10,016 nucleotides of DNA from NCBI GenBank assembly GCA_964444385.1, contig CAYUHD010000052.1, positions 1 to 10,016 on the forward strand, read 5' to 3'. Each line of letters begins with the position of its first letter. The first letter of the stretch is position 1. Below the pieces are notes generated by a model. It was given only the letters and a program-made list of their open reading frames with translations, did no database searches and had not been told where the DNA came from. The stretch is from D2472 sp964444385 (GTDB lineage Bacteria; Pseudomonadota; Gammaproteobacteria; Magnimaribacterales; D2472). Shown here in pieces: positions 1 through 5,355 of the stretch. A program made the translations under genes and the position numbers.

Positions 1-3
1 AGT

Positions 4-10
4 CCTCCTT
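4..10 (-). promoter_or_regulatory. Strong Shine-Dalgarno site of a gene starting just left of the window
   Basis: Read on the minus strand the bases are AAGGAGG, a perfect complement of the 3' end of 16S rRNA, followed by ACT at the window edge. A start codon would be expected within a few bases beyond position 1. This implies a minus-strand gene whose start is just outside the window and makes the 1-79 stretch its leader. The coding sequence itself is not visible, so its identity is unknown. A short pairing AGTC (20-17) with GACT (4-1) could partly close over the site. Confidence 0.55.
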
Positions 11-25
11 AGTAGCGACTAAATG

Positions 26-79
26 TGCATATCCAAATGGCATATGCAGTTAATATACGTAGACCCAAATGGCATCTAC
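26..79 (-). promoter_or_regulatory. Tandem-hairpin 5' leader with two copies of a conserved loop (candidate structured RNA)
   Basis: On the minus strand there are two consecutive hairpins. The first (79-59) has stem GTAGA/TCTAC around loop TGCCATTTGGG; an outer U-G pair (80 with 58) could extend it. The second (48-26) has stem TGCATA/TATGCA around loop TGCCATTTGGA. The 11-nt loops differ only in the last base, whereas the stems differ completely in sequence but stay fully paired, which is what a conserved RNA structure looks like. Within each loop CC and GG can pair over an AUUU tetraloop, leaving UG on one side and one purine on the other. The hairpins are separated by 10 nt and followed 15 nt later by a strong Shine-Dalgarno site (10-4). 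A riboswitch or a protein-binding leader is possible; no known class is recognised. A pair of operator half-sites in DNA is the main alternative. Confidence 0.5.
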
Positions 80-85
80 AATACT

Positions 86-113
86 TATTTAAGAACTATT
101 AAGAGAAATTCAA
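86..113 (-). promoter_or_regulatory. Possible promoter for the left-edge gene and its hairpin leader
   Basis: On the minus strand TTGAAT (113-108) is followed after 16 nt by TAAATA (91-86). The -35 element is good and the -10 element is weak. Transcription would start near position 79, which is the first base of the first hairpin stem. The placement is suggestive, but A+T-rich DNA yields such matches by chance. Confidence 0.25.
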
Positions 114-131
114 GGAAAAAAATAAAGAAAT

Positions 132-692
132 TTATTCACTCCAGCGAGTGATAAATTTCTCTACATCAAGATCAGGAATTTTTTTAACTGTTCCAGTTGG
201 TGTCCCAACATACAGGTACCCAATAACTTCATGACTAGGAGTTAAATTTAGGTATTCGACTATCTTTTTATTTAAAGCAAATTTACCAGTTCTCCAGACT
301 CCAGCGAAGTTCTTTGCATGCAGTGCTAGCAGAATATTCTCTGCAGCTGCTGCTGTTGAAAGCATTTGTTCAGTTTTAGGAACTTTTGGGTGTTCCGTAA
401 TCTTGGTTACAAGGATGATAATCATTGGTGCTCTGAATGGGGCTGATTGATATTTATCCATTTGCAATGGCGTAAGATCTTCTAATTCATTTGAAGCAAA
501 TTCTGTAAAAATCTTTGAGAGTTTTTCCAAACCTTGACCCGTAACTTCAATGAAACGAGATGGTCTAAGCCATGCATGATCAGGAGCTCTAAGCGCTGCT
601 TGATAAATTTCATGCATATCATCCCTTGTTGGAATAGGTGTAGTTAATTCTCGAGGAGAATTTCTGGTTAAAAGATTTGTTAATGCATCCAT
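132..692 (-). CDS. ydjA: Nitroreductase family protein, YdjA-like
   Basis: The product has 186 residues, close to E. coli YdjA (183), and aligns along its whole length with it: the opening MDAL, the FMN-site RNSPR (10-14, RRS-like), RAPDH (35-39), the FRAP motif (86-89), KVPKTEQ (103-109), GVWRTG (131-136) and a YVGTP segment near residue 160. Members are small homodimeric FMN oxidoreductases using NAD(P)H; the natural substrate of YdjA is not established. The start at 692 keeps the family N-terminus intact. There is no Shine-Dalgarno sequence; instead TAAAAT lies 6 nt before the ATG, so the message may be leaderless. It diverges from the MAPEG gene and runs toward the left-edge gene, separated from it by 131 bp. 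Family assignment is firm; the symbol is by homology only. Confidence 0.88.
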   Translation of the reverse strand: MDALTNLLTRNSPRELTTPIPTRDDMHEIYQAALRAPDHAWLRPSRFIEVTGQGLEKLSKIFTEFASNELEDLTPLQMDKYQSAPFRAPMIIILVTKITEHPKVPKTEQMLSTAAAAENILLALHAKNFAGVWRTGKFALNKKIVEYLNLTPSHEVIGYLYVGTPTGTVKKIPDLDVEKFITRWSE

Positions 693-698
693 AAATGT

Positions 699-704
699 AT
701 TTTA
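699..704 (-). promoter_or_regulatory. Likely -10 element for ydjA (leaderless start)
   Basis: TAAAAT (704-699 on the minus strand) matches the -10 consensus at five of six bases and lies exactly 6 nt before the ATG at 692. Transcription starting 7 nt downstream would begin at the start codon itself. No convincing -35 hexamer was found at the usual distance. Confidence 0.35.
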
Positions 705-743
705 ATAGATGATGAAAATTTTTTTAGACATTCTGCATTGTTT

Positions 744-772
744 TTGTATGATGAGATTAAACTTAGCATAAT
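744..772 (+). promoter_or_regulatory. Likely promoter for the MAPEG gene
   Basis: TTGTAT (744-749) and CATAAT (767-772) are separated by 17 bp, the optimal spacing. A start near 779-780 would leave a leader of about 23 nt, which contains no Shine-Dalgarno sequence. The site lies in the 110-bp divergent spacer between ydjA and the MAPEG gene. Confidence 0.4.
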
Positions 773-802
773 ATGTATTTTAAGCATTAATTATTTATAA
801 CT

Positions 803-1186
803 ATGGAAATTACCCTTTTATACGCGTCTTTACTAACAATCCTTGCAGTTTTTCTAGCTTTTAAGGCCGGATCAACAAGAGGGAAAACCAACACAATGTT
901 AGGATATGGAGATTCTGCAGAATTACTCCAATCCATCAGAGCACATGGAAACTTAATTGAAAACGCACCTTTAGTCTTAATATTAATGGGGTTATTAGAA
1001 ATGCAAAGCATTGCTGATTGGAAGCTTCATATATTAGGGTCTTTGTTTTTTCTTTTTAGAATTCTCCATGCATATGGGATTTCTATTTCTAGAGAGAGCA
1101 CTCCCTATCGGTTAGCAGGAACCATAGGGTCTTGGTTAATTATGCTCAGCATGAGTGGTTATGGGATATATGTATATCTTGCATAA
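803..1186 (+). CDS. MAPEG-family membrane protein (YecN-like)
   Basis: This is a 127-residue integral membrane protein with about four hydrophobic segments (roughly 3-20, 55-72, 74-91 and 104-126). The family signature RAHGNLIENAPL (46-57) is clear; it is the glutathione-binding loop region in eukaryotic MAPEG enzymes. Length and motif fit the bacterial YecN-like branch, whose members act as, or are presumed to be, glutathione-dependent transferases or peroxidases in the inner membrane. The exact reaction cannot be read from the sequence. The ATG at 803 gives a natural first membrane segment. No Shine-Dalgarno sequence precedes it. The gene stands alone, 40 bp before the next one, with no visible terminator. 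Confidence 0.85.
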   Translation: MEITLLYASLLTILAVFLAFKAGSTRGKTNTMLGYGDSAELLQSIRAHGNLIENAPLVLILMGLLEMQSIADWKLHILGSLFFLFRILHAYGISISRESTPYRLAGTIGSWLIMLSMSGYGIYVYLA

Positions 1187-1226
1187 AATACATGAACTTT
1201 TTTAATAAAATAGAGTCATAAATAAT

Positions 1227-1652
1227 ATGCTACATCTAAAAAAATACTTAATTATTTTTAGCTTAATTTTGCTGATACCAAACCTTTTTGCTGAGACCAA
1301 AGATGATTTAGAAACTGATCTAAATGGAACTGTGTGGGAATTAGTTAAAAATGGTTCTTACAATTCTTCATTTGGAAATGGACAAGTTGTTTACTTTCTC
1401 TCAAGTGATGCATATCAAACTTATAGAAGTAGAAAATTTCAAACATGGGATACCTTTTCAATTGTTGATGGAAGGAATCTTATTCGATTGAAAAAAAATG
1501 ATGGCATTCAAATTGTTGAATCAAAGATGAATAATTCAATCTATGAGGTGAAACTTCTCAATGGTTTTCACAAAGGAAAAACATATTATTTAATTGCAGA
1601 TGAATTGGAGAAAAATTTTAAACAGGAGATCCAAGGAGATGAAAATGTCTAA
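1227..1652 (+). CDS. Small exported protein of unknown function
   Basis: The 141-residue product begins with a typical signal peptide: basic start (KK at 5-6), hydrophobic core YLIIFSLILLIP and a likely signal peptidase I site after LFA (about residue 22). The mature part is about 119 residues, rich in aromatic and polar residues and probably mostly beta (segments such as QVVYFLSS, TYYLIADELE), ending in an acidic tail. I do not recognise a family. It overlaps the following lipoprotein gene by 8 nt (ATGTCTAA), so the two are probably made together and both sit in the envelope. No Shine-Dalgarno sequence is seen before the ATG; TTGCAT-N16-TTTAAT (1179-1206) is a weak candidate promoter. A run of eight A residues lies at 1491-1498. 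Confidence 0.75.
   Translation: MLHLKKYLIIFSLILLIPNLFAETKDDLETDLNGTVWELVKNGSYNSSFGNGQVVYFLSSDAYQTYRSRKFQTWDTFSIVDGRNLIRLKKNDGIQIVESKMNNSIYEVKLLNGFHKGKTYYLIADELEKNFKQEIQGDENV
1633..1638 (+). promoter_or_regulatory. Shine-Dalgarno site that fixes the lipoprotein start
   Basis: AAGGAG is 6 nt before ATG 1645, the optimal spacing, whereas ATG 1639 directly abuts it and is too close. A second GGAGAT copy at 1625-1630 is too far upstream to serve the chosen start. Confidence 0.6.
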
Positions 1653-2103
1653 AGGTATTATTGGTATTATTTTTGCAATGTTCATGGTGAGTTGTTCATA
1701 CAGCTCATTAAGACCTGAGGTGGTTGATCGTTCCGATGCTCAAAGGATGCAAACCGTTGTATTTGCAACAGTGGTCTCAATAGACCGAGTAATTTTATCT
1801 GGTGATGGGGATACTGGTGCTGTGGCTGGAGCTATTATAGGTGGGGCAGCAGGTTCTTCTGTAACTGATTCAGAAACAGAATCTGATATAGCAGGTGTAT
1901 TAGGAGCTTTAGTTGGTTCTGCAGTTGGTTCAAAAATAGGCGATGCCGCAACCAAGAAACCCGCTATAGAGCTGTTATTGGACTTAGATTCAGGCAAAAC
2001 TGTTTCAATCATACAAGAAGAGGGTGAGCATAGTTTCGCTGTTGGTCAAAGAGTTAAAATTATTAAAAATAAAGGCAAGTCTAGAGTCATGCCTTTGCAA
2101 TGA
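1645..2103 (+). CDS. Glycine-zipper outer-membrane lipoprotein (SlyB/Pcp-like)
   Basis: The start is placed at 1645 rather than at upstream in-frame ATGs because AAGGAG (1633-1638) lies 6 nt before it and because this puts the signal peptide at the N-terminus. The 152-residue product has a lipoprotein signal ending in MVSC, with Cys17 as the lipidated residue (Met at -3 is less usual). Residues 58-73 and 82-100 form two glycine-zipper segments (GAVAGAIIGGAAGSSV and IAGVLGALVGSAVGSKIGD) separated by an acidic loop, as in SlyB and the Rickettsia 17-kDa antigen family. A C-terminal small beta domain follows (GKTVSIIQEEGEHSFAVGQRVKII). Such proteins sit in the outer membrane and influence envelope integrity. 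It overlaps the preceding gene by 8 nt and recX by 4 nt (ATGA). Confidence 0.85.
   Translation: MSKGIIGIIFAMFMVSCSYSSLRPEVVDRSDAQRMQTVVFATVVSIDRVILSGDGDTGAVAGAIIGGAAGSSVTDSETESDIAGVLGALVGSAVGSKIGDAATKKPAIELLLDLDSGKTVSIIQEEGEHSFAVGQRVKIIKNKGKSRVMPLQ
2071..2096 (+). promoter_or_regulatory. Hairpin immediately before the recX start
   Basis: AAAGGCA (2071-2077) and TGCCTTT (2090-2096) form a perfect 7-bp stem with a 12-nt loop, ending 3 nt before the recX ATG at 2100 and lying in the last codons of the lipoprotein gene. No Shine-Dalgarno sequence is available for recX, so its translation probably depends on ribosomes finishing the upstream gene and opening this structure. Confidence 0.35.
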
Positions 2104-2540
2104 TCTCTGAAGCTTTTACAGTTGTATACAACAAAGCCCTTGATTTAGTGTCTAGGCGAGAGCACTCTCGCCATGAACTTATGCAAAAGCTTGATAAGCG
2201 TTTCCCTGAAACCATGCCAATTATAGAAGAGGCTCTTGATAAGTTAATTGCTAATAAAATTTTAGATGATGAACGTTTTGCTGAGATGTATCTAAACTCT
2301 AGGGCACGCAAAGGTTTCGGACCAAAAAAAATAGAGATGGAATTATATTCTAAAAGAGTGGATTCTTTCTTGATAGCCAATGCCATCGAAGCCTATGAAA
2401 GCTGGAATGAGAATGCTGAAAATGAATTAAAAAAGAAGTTTAAAGGCATTCAACCAACCGACTATCAATCCAAGATGAAACAAAAACAATTTTTATTTAA
2501 TAGGGGTTTTAGCTCCCAAATTATTGAGCAGATTTTATAA
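2100..2540 (+). CDS. recX: Regulatory protein RecX
   Basis: RecX binds RecA filaments and limits their extension and strand exchange. The 146-residue product shows the family signature LVSRREHSRHELMQKL (16-31) followed by LIANKILDDERFAEMYLNSRARKGFGPKKIEMEL in the second three-helix repeat, and a C-terminal QKQFLFNRGFSSQIIEQIL helix pair. It is somewhat shorter than E. coli RecX (166). The start overlaps the lipoprotein stop (ATGA) and lacks a Shine-Dalgarno sequence. recX usually lies next to recA; here it precedes dnaX, and recA is not in the window. Two strong hairpins bracket its first codons (2071-2096 and 2155-2172). The assignment is secure. Confidence 0.92.
   Translation: MISEAFTVVYNKALDLVSRREHSRHELMQKLDKRFPETMPIIEEALDKLIANKILDDERFAEMYLNSRARKGFGPKKIEMELYSKRVDSFLIANAIEAYESWNENAENELKKKFKGIQPTDYQSKMKQKQFLFNRGFSSQIIEQIL
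2155..2172 (+). other. G+C-rich hairpin inside the recX 5' coding region
   Basis: GGCGAGA (2155-2161) and TCTCGCC (2166-2172) form a perfect 7-bp stem closing a GCAC tetraloop, about 55 nt after the recX start. It is one of the most stable short hairpins in this A+T-rich window. The codons encode the conserved RREHSR motif, so part of the pattern is forced by the protein, but the use of CGA and CGC arginine codons completes the stem. Confidence 0.35.
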
Positions 2541-2547
2541 ATTCACA

Positions 2548-2556
2548 TGGTATGAT
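2548..2556 (+). promoter_or_regulatory. Extended -10 promoter for dnaX
   Basis: TGGTATGAT contains TG-n-TATGAT, an extended -10 element with five of six consensus bases. It lies in the 24-nt recX-dnaX gap, with 8 nt between the hexamer and the dnaX ATG, so transcription would begin about two bases before the start codon or at it. No -35 element is well placed, which extended -10 promoters tolerate. Confidence 0.4.
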
Positions 2557-2564
2557 TTATACCT

Positions 2565-4202
2565 ATGTCCTACCAGGTTTTAGCTAGAAAATATCGACCC
2601 GCAACCTTCTCTGAGGTTGTCGGACAAGAGCATATTTTGCAAGCTTTAGAAAATAGTATTGAGCACAATAAACTTCATCAAGCATATATATTTAGCGGCA
2701 CTAGAGGTGTCGGAAAAACAACGATTGCCAGGGTTTTTGCAAAATGTCTTAATTGCTTAAAGTGTGAGATGCCTCAGACAGAACCGTGCAATCAATGTAC
2801 AGCATGTGAGGAGATTAAAGTAGGCCGCCACATTGATTGTTTGGAAGTTGATGCTGCCTCTAGAACTGGTGTTGATGATATGCGAGAACTGCTTGAATCA
2901 GTTCAATACAAGCCTGCCAACGCGCGTTTTAAAATATACCTTATCGATGAAGTGCACATGCTTTCAAAAAGTAGTTTTAATGCTTTACTAAAAACATTAG
3001 AGGAGCCTCCACCACATATAATGTTTTTGATGGCTACAACTGAAGTTGAAAAGGTTCCTAAAACTGTTTTATCACGTTGTTTACAGTTTAATCTAAAGGT
3101 CATACCAGAGAACCAGATTCGTGAACATATCCAATCACTGCTGGATCTTGAGGCTGTTAAATATGATGATGAATCTTTGGCTTTAATTGCTAGTTCTGCT
3201 CAGGGCTCTATTAGAGATGGGTTAACGCTTTTAGATCAAGCTATTGCCCATGGTAATGGGGCGCTTCAATCTAATGAGGTCAAAGCTTTACTTGGAACTA
3301 TTGATCAGTCTTATATTATCGAACTCGTTAATCAGGTTGCTCTATCTGATGGTGATGGAGCTTATTTAACCATAAATAAAATTACAGAATTAAATGTTGA
3401 ATATGAACAAGTTTTAAAAATCCTAATTTCTGTTTTTCATAAGATTTCATTACATCAGCAACTTCAAGATAGTGAAGATGAAGCCATAAAGAAACTAGCA
3501 GAAAGCATTGACCCTCAAATTATTCAACTCCATTATGAGATTGCTTTGAATGCATTAAGTAAGTTTCATGTTCACCCCCATCCAAAGCAAGCCCTTGAAT
3601 TATGTATTTTGCGCATGCTCGCATTTCAACCCATGTCTGATGGAGTTGCTCCAAAGATAGAAAAAAAAAATCCTAAATTAGCTTCTGAACTGCCAGCATC
3701 AAAAGAGAGCAAGGTTGAACCAATAAAGCCTGCTCAAGATGAGCCAGAGCCTATAGAGTCCAAAAAGGTAGAGGTAGCAATCGAGGAAGCGGTTGTTGAG
3801 AATGCACAAACTCCATCAGAGATTGATGTGAAAAGCTGGAATAAAATTTTTAATTCGCTTGAACTATCAATGTTTGTTAGTCAGGTTTTTTCAGAATTTG
3901 AGTTTGTTAGTTTTGCCGACAATAACTTAACCTTAAAAAAGTCTGATGAGTTAATAAATCCAACTGAAGGATTAAAAACTGAGTTTTTAGAAGCCATCTC
4001 AGCTCTATTGGGTCAGAAGATTTCATTGGTAATAGAAAGTGGAGAAGTGATATCATCTCCAGCAGGTTTTAAAGAAGAGAATGCTCAAAATCAGTTGAAT
4101 CAAGATAAAGATGCTTTGTTAGAAAATGCTGCTGTAAAAGATATCCTTGATTCATTCAGCGGAAAAATTATTGATGAATCTATTAAAAAGGTGAGCCCAT
4201 GA
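2565..4202 (+). CDS. dnaX: DNA polymerase III subunit tau (clamp-loader ATPase), possibly also gamma
   Basis: DnaX is the ATPase of the clamp loader; its long form tau also links polymerase cores and helicase. The 545-residue product has Walker A GTRGVGKT (45-52), four zinc cysteines (64, 75, 78, 81), Walker B DEVH (128-131) and the SRC motif (170-172). AAA+ domains I-II and collar domain III end near residue 365. A charged, proline-containing linker (about 366-420) leads to a tau C-terminal domain beginning around Trp425 and a conserved-looking SFSGKIIDESIK tail. It is shorter than E. coli tau (643). There is no Shine-Dalgarno sequence at the start. An A10 tract at codons 366-369 could produce a short gamma-like form. 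The end overlaps recR by 4 nt (ATGA), and no ybaB lies between them. Confidence 0.96.
   Translation: MSYQVLARKYRPATFSEVVGQEHILQALENSIEHNKLHQAYIFSGTRGVGKTTIARVFAKCLNCLKCEMPQTEPCNQCTACEEIKVGRHIDCLEVDAASRTGVDDMRELLESVQYKPANARFKIYLIDEVHMLSKSSFNALLKTLEEPPPHIMFLMATTEVEKVPKTVLSRCLQFNLKVIPENQIREHIQSLLDLEAVKYDDESLALIASSAQGSIRDGLTLLDQAIAHGNGALQSNEVKALLGTIDQSYIIELVNQVALSDGDGAYLTINKITELNVEYEQVLKILISVFHKISLHQQLQDSEDEAIKKLAESIDPQIIQLHYEIALNALSKFHVHPHPKQALELCILRMLAFQPMSDGVAPKIEKKNPKLASELPASKESKVEPIKPAQDEPEPIESKKVEVAIEEAVVENAQTPSEIDVKSWNKIFNSLELSMFVSQVFSEFEFVSFADNNLTLKKSDELINPTEGLKTEFLEAISALLGQKISLVIESGEVISSPAGFKEENAQNQLNQDKDALLENAAVKDILDSFSGKIIDESIKKVSP
3661..3670 (+). other. A10 tract, candidate slippage site producing a gamma-like DnaX
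   Basis: Ten consecutive A residues span codons E366-N369 (GAA AAA AAA AAT), containing the in-frame heptamer A AAA AAA. One extra A, or a -1 ribosomal shift, gives K, S and then TAA (about 370 residues). One A fewer gives I, L, N and then TAG (about 371 residues). Either product would contain just the AAA+ and collar domains. Thermus thermophilus makes gamma by transcriptional slippage on a similar A run, and E. coli by -1 ribosomal frameshifting on A AAA AAG. Whether it happens here is inference. A TGGAG/CTCCA hairpin (3641-3653) lies just upstream; no clear downstream hairpin was found. Confidence 0.5.
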
Positions 4203-4786
4203 ATAAAGATTTGCTTTATGAATTGATAGAAGCTCTAACTATATTACCTGGCGTTGGCAAGAAATCAGCTCAGCGCATGGCCTTATTCTTGCTTGATAAA
4301 AATAAAGATGGTGCTTTACATTTGGCACAAATTCTTGAGGAATGTCTTGGCGCTATTAAGCGCTGTGAAGTTTGTCGTCAGTTAACCTCAGAATCTATTT
4401 GTAAAATTTGTAGTGATGAATCAAGAGATGTATACAGTCTTTGTGTTGTAGAAAGTCCATCTGATGTATTGGCAATTGAGTCAACCGGAGGTTTCAAAGG
4501 TAGATACTTTGTTTTGATGGGGCGTCTTTCACCCATTGATGGAGTTTCACCTGATGATCTTGGTATTCCTGATTTGCTGCGTCATATCCAAGGTGCAAAG
4601 ATCGAGGAAGTGATCCTTGCAACCAGCTCAACAGTTGAAGGTGATGCAACAGCAGCATTTATCAACGATCATCTTGAAAGTGTCAAAGTTTCAAGAATTT
4701 CCTATGGTATTCCTATAGGAGGGGAGTTAGAGTATGTCGACGGCAACACCATCGCAAGAGCTATTCAGGGGAGGATTGTAATTTAA
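4199..4786 (+). CDS. recR: Recombination mediator protein RecR
   Basis: RecR forms a ring with RecO/RecF that helps RecA load on SSB-coated gapped DNA. The 195 residues carry the expected order: helix-hairpin-helix LPGVGKKSAQRMA (16-28), zinc finger with Cys56, 59, 68 and 71, and a Toprim domain starting VVESPSDV (83-90) with GRLSPIDG (108-115). Length is near E. coli RecR (201). The start overlaps dnaX (ATGA) and has an AAGGTG Shine-Dalgarno sequence a few bases upstream. The stop shares one base with the dcd start (TAATG). In E. coli ybaB separates dnaX and recR; here the two genes are directly joined. Confidence 0.96.
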   Translation: MNKDLLYELIEALTILPGVGKKSAQRMALFLLDKNKDGALHLAQILEECLGAIKRCEVCRQLTSESICKICSDESRDVYSLCVVESPSDVLAIESTGGFKGRYFVLMGRLSPIDGVSPDDLGIPDLLRHIQGAKIEEVILATSSTVEGDATAAFINDHLESVKVSRISYGIPIGGELEYVDGNTIARAIQGRIVI

Positions 4787-5355
4787 TGTCAATTAAACCA
4801 GATACATGGATTAAACGCATGGCTGAAACAAAGGGCATGATTGAACCTTTTTCTGAAAATCAAGTACGCGTTGATGATAAAGGTGAAAAACTTATTTCAT
4901 ATGGGGTATCTAGTTTTGGCTATGATGTTCGTTGCGCTAATGAATTTAAGGTTTTTACAAACATTCATTCTGCAACAGTTGATCCAAAAATTTTTGATGA
5001 TAATAGTTTTGTTGATATTACTTCTGATGTTTGTATTATTCCGCCAAATTCTTTTGCTCTAGCCAGAACGGTTGAATATTTTCGAATACCAAGAAATGTC
5101 TTAACTATTTGCTTGGGAAAATCAACATATGCAAGATGTGGCATTATTGTAAATGTTACCCCATTAGAGCCAGAGTGGGAGGGGCATGTCACCTTAGAAT
5201 TTTCAAATACAACAAACTTGCCTGCAAAAATATATGCTGGCGAGGGCGTTGCTCAAATGATTTTTTTAGAGTCTGATGAAGACTGTGAGGTTAGTTATAA
5301 AGATAGGGGTGGCAAGTATCAGGGGCAGACAGGAGTTACTCTGCCTAAAACTTAA
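4786..5355 (+). CDS. dcd: dCTP deaminase
   Basis: Dcd deaminates dCTP to dUTP, the main source of dUMP for thymidylate synthesis in many gammaproteobacteria. The 189-residue product has YGVSSFGYDVRC (39-50), the nucleotide-binding GKSTYARCG (111-119), and the catalytic Glu138 within TLEFSN (136-141), the same number as E. coli Glu138. A C-terminal lid GGKYQGQTGVTLP closes over the substrate in the family. It is closer to the 189-residue Acinetobacter-like type than to the E. coli protein (193). A GGGGAGG Shine-Dalgarno sequence (about 4768-4774) lies 11 nt before the ATG, inside recR. Its stop codon overlaps that of the convergent DUF3108 gene. Confidence 0.96.
   Translation: MSIKPDTWIKRMAETKGMIEPFSENQVRVDDKGEKLISYGVSSFGYDVRCANEFKVFTNIHSATVDPKIFDDNSFVDITSDVCIIPPNSFALARTVEYFRIPRNVLTICLGKSTYARCGIIVNVTPLEPEWEGHVTLEFSNTTNLPAKIYAGEGVAQMIFLESDEDCEVSYKDRGGKYQGQTGVTLPKT

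Noticed and set aside
26..79. Guanidine-II (mini-ykkC) riboswitch
   Set aside because: That class also has two tandem hairpins, but its loops carry ACGR; the loops here are TGCCATTTGGR.
1594..1644. Upstream start for the lipoprotein gene
   Set aside because: It would add 17 charged residues before the lipoprotein signal; AAGGAG at 1633-1638 is correctly spaced only for ATG 1645.
2121..2132. Perfect 12-bp palindrome GTTGTATACAAC near the recX start, possible operator or LexA box
   Set aside because: It is within codons, does not match the gammaproteobacterial LexA consensus CTGT-N8-ACAG, and has no second copy nearby.
3662..3720. E. coli-style dnaX frameshift with downstream stimulatory stem-loop
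   Set aside because: No convincing stem-loop was seen in the bases after the A tract, so transcriptional slippage is the preferred reading.
4350..4363. GCGCT/AGCGC hairpin in recR
   Set aside because: Only 5 bp, inside conserved coding sequence before the zinc finger, with no regulatory context.
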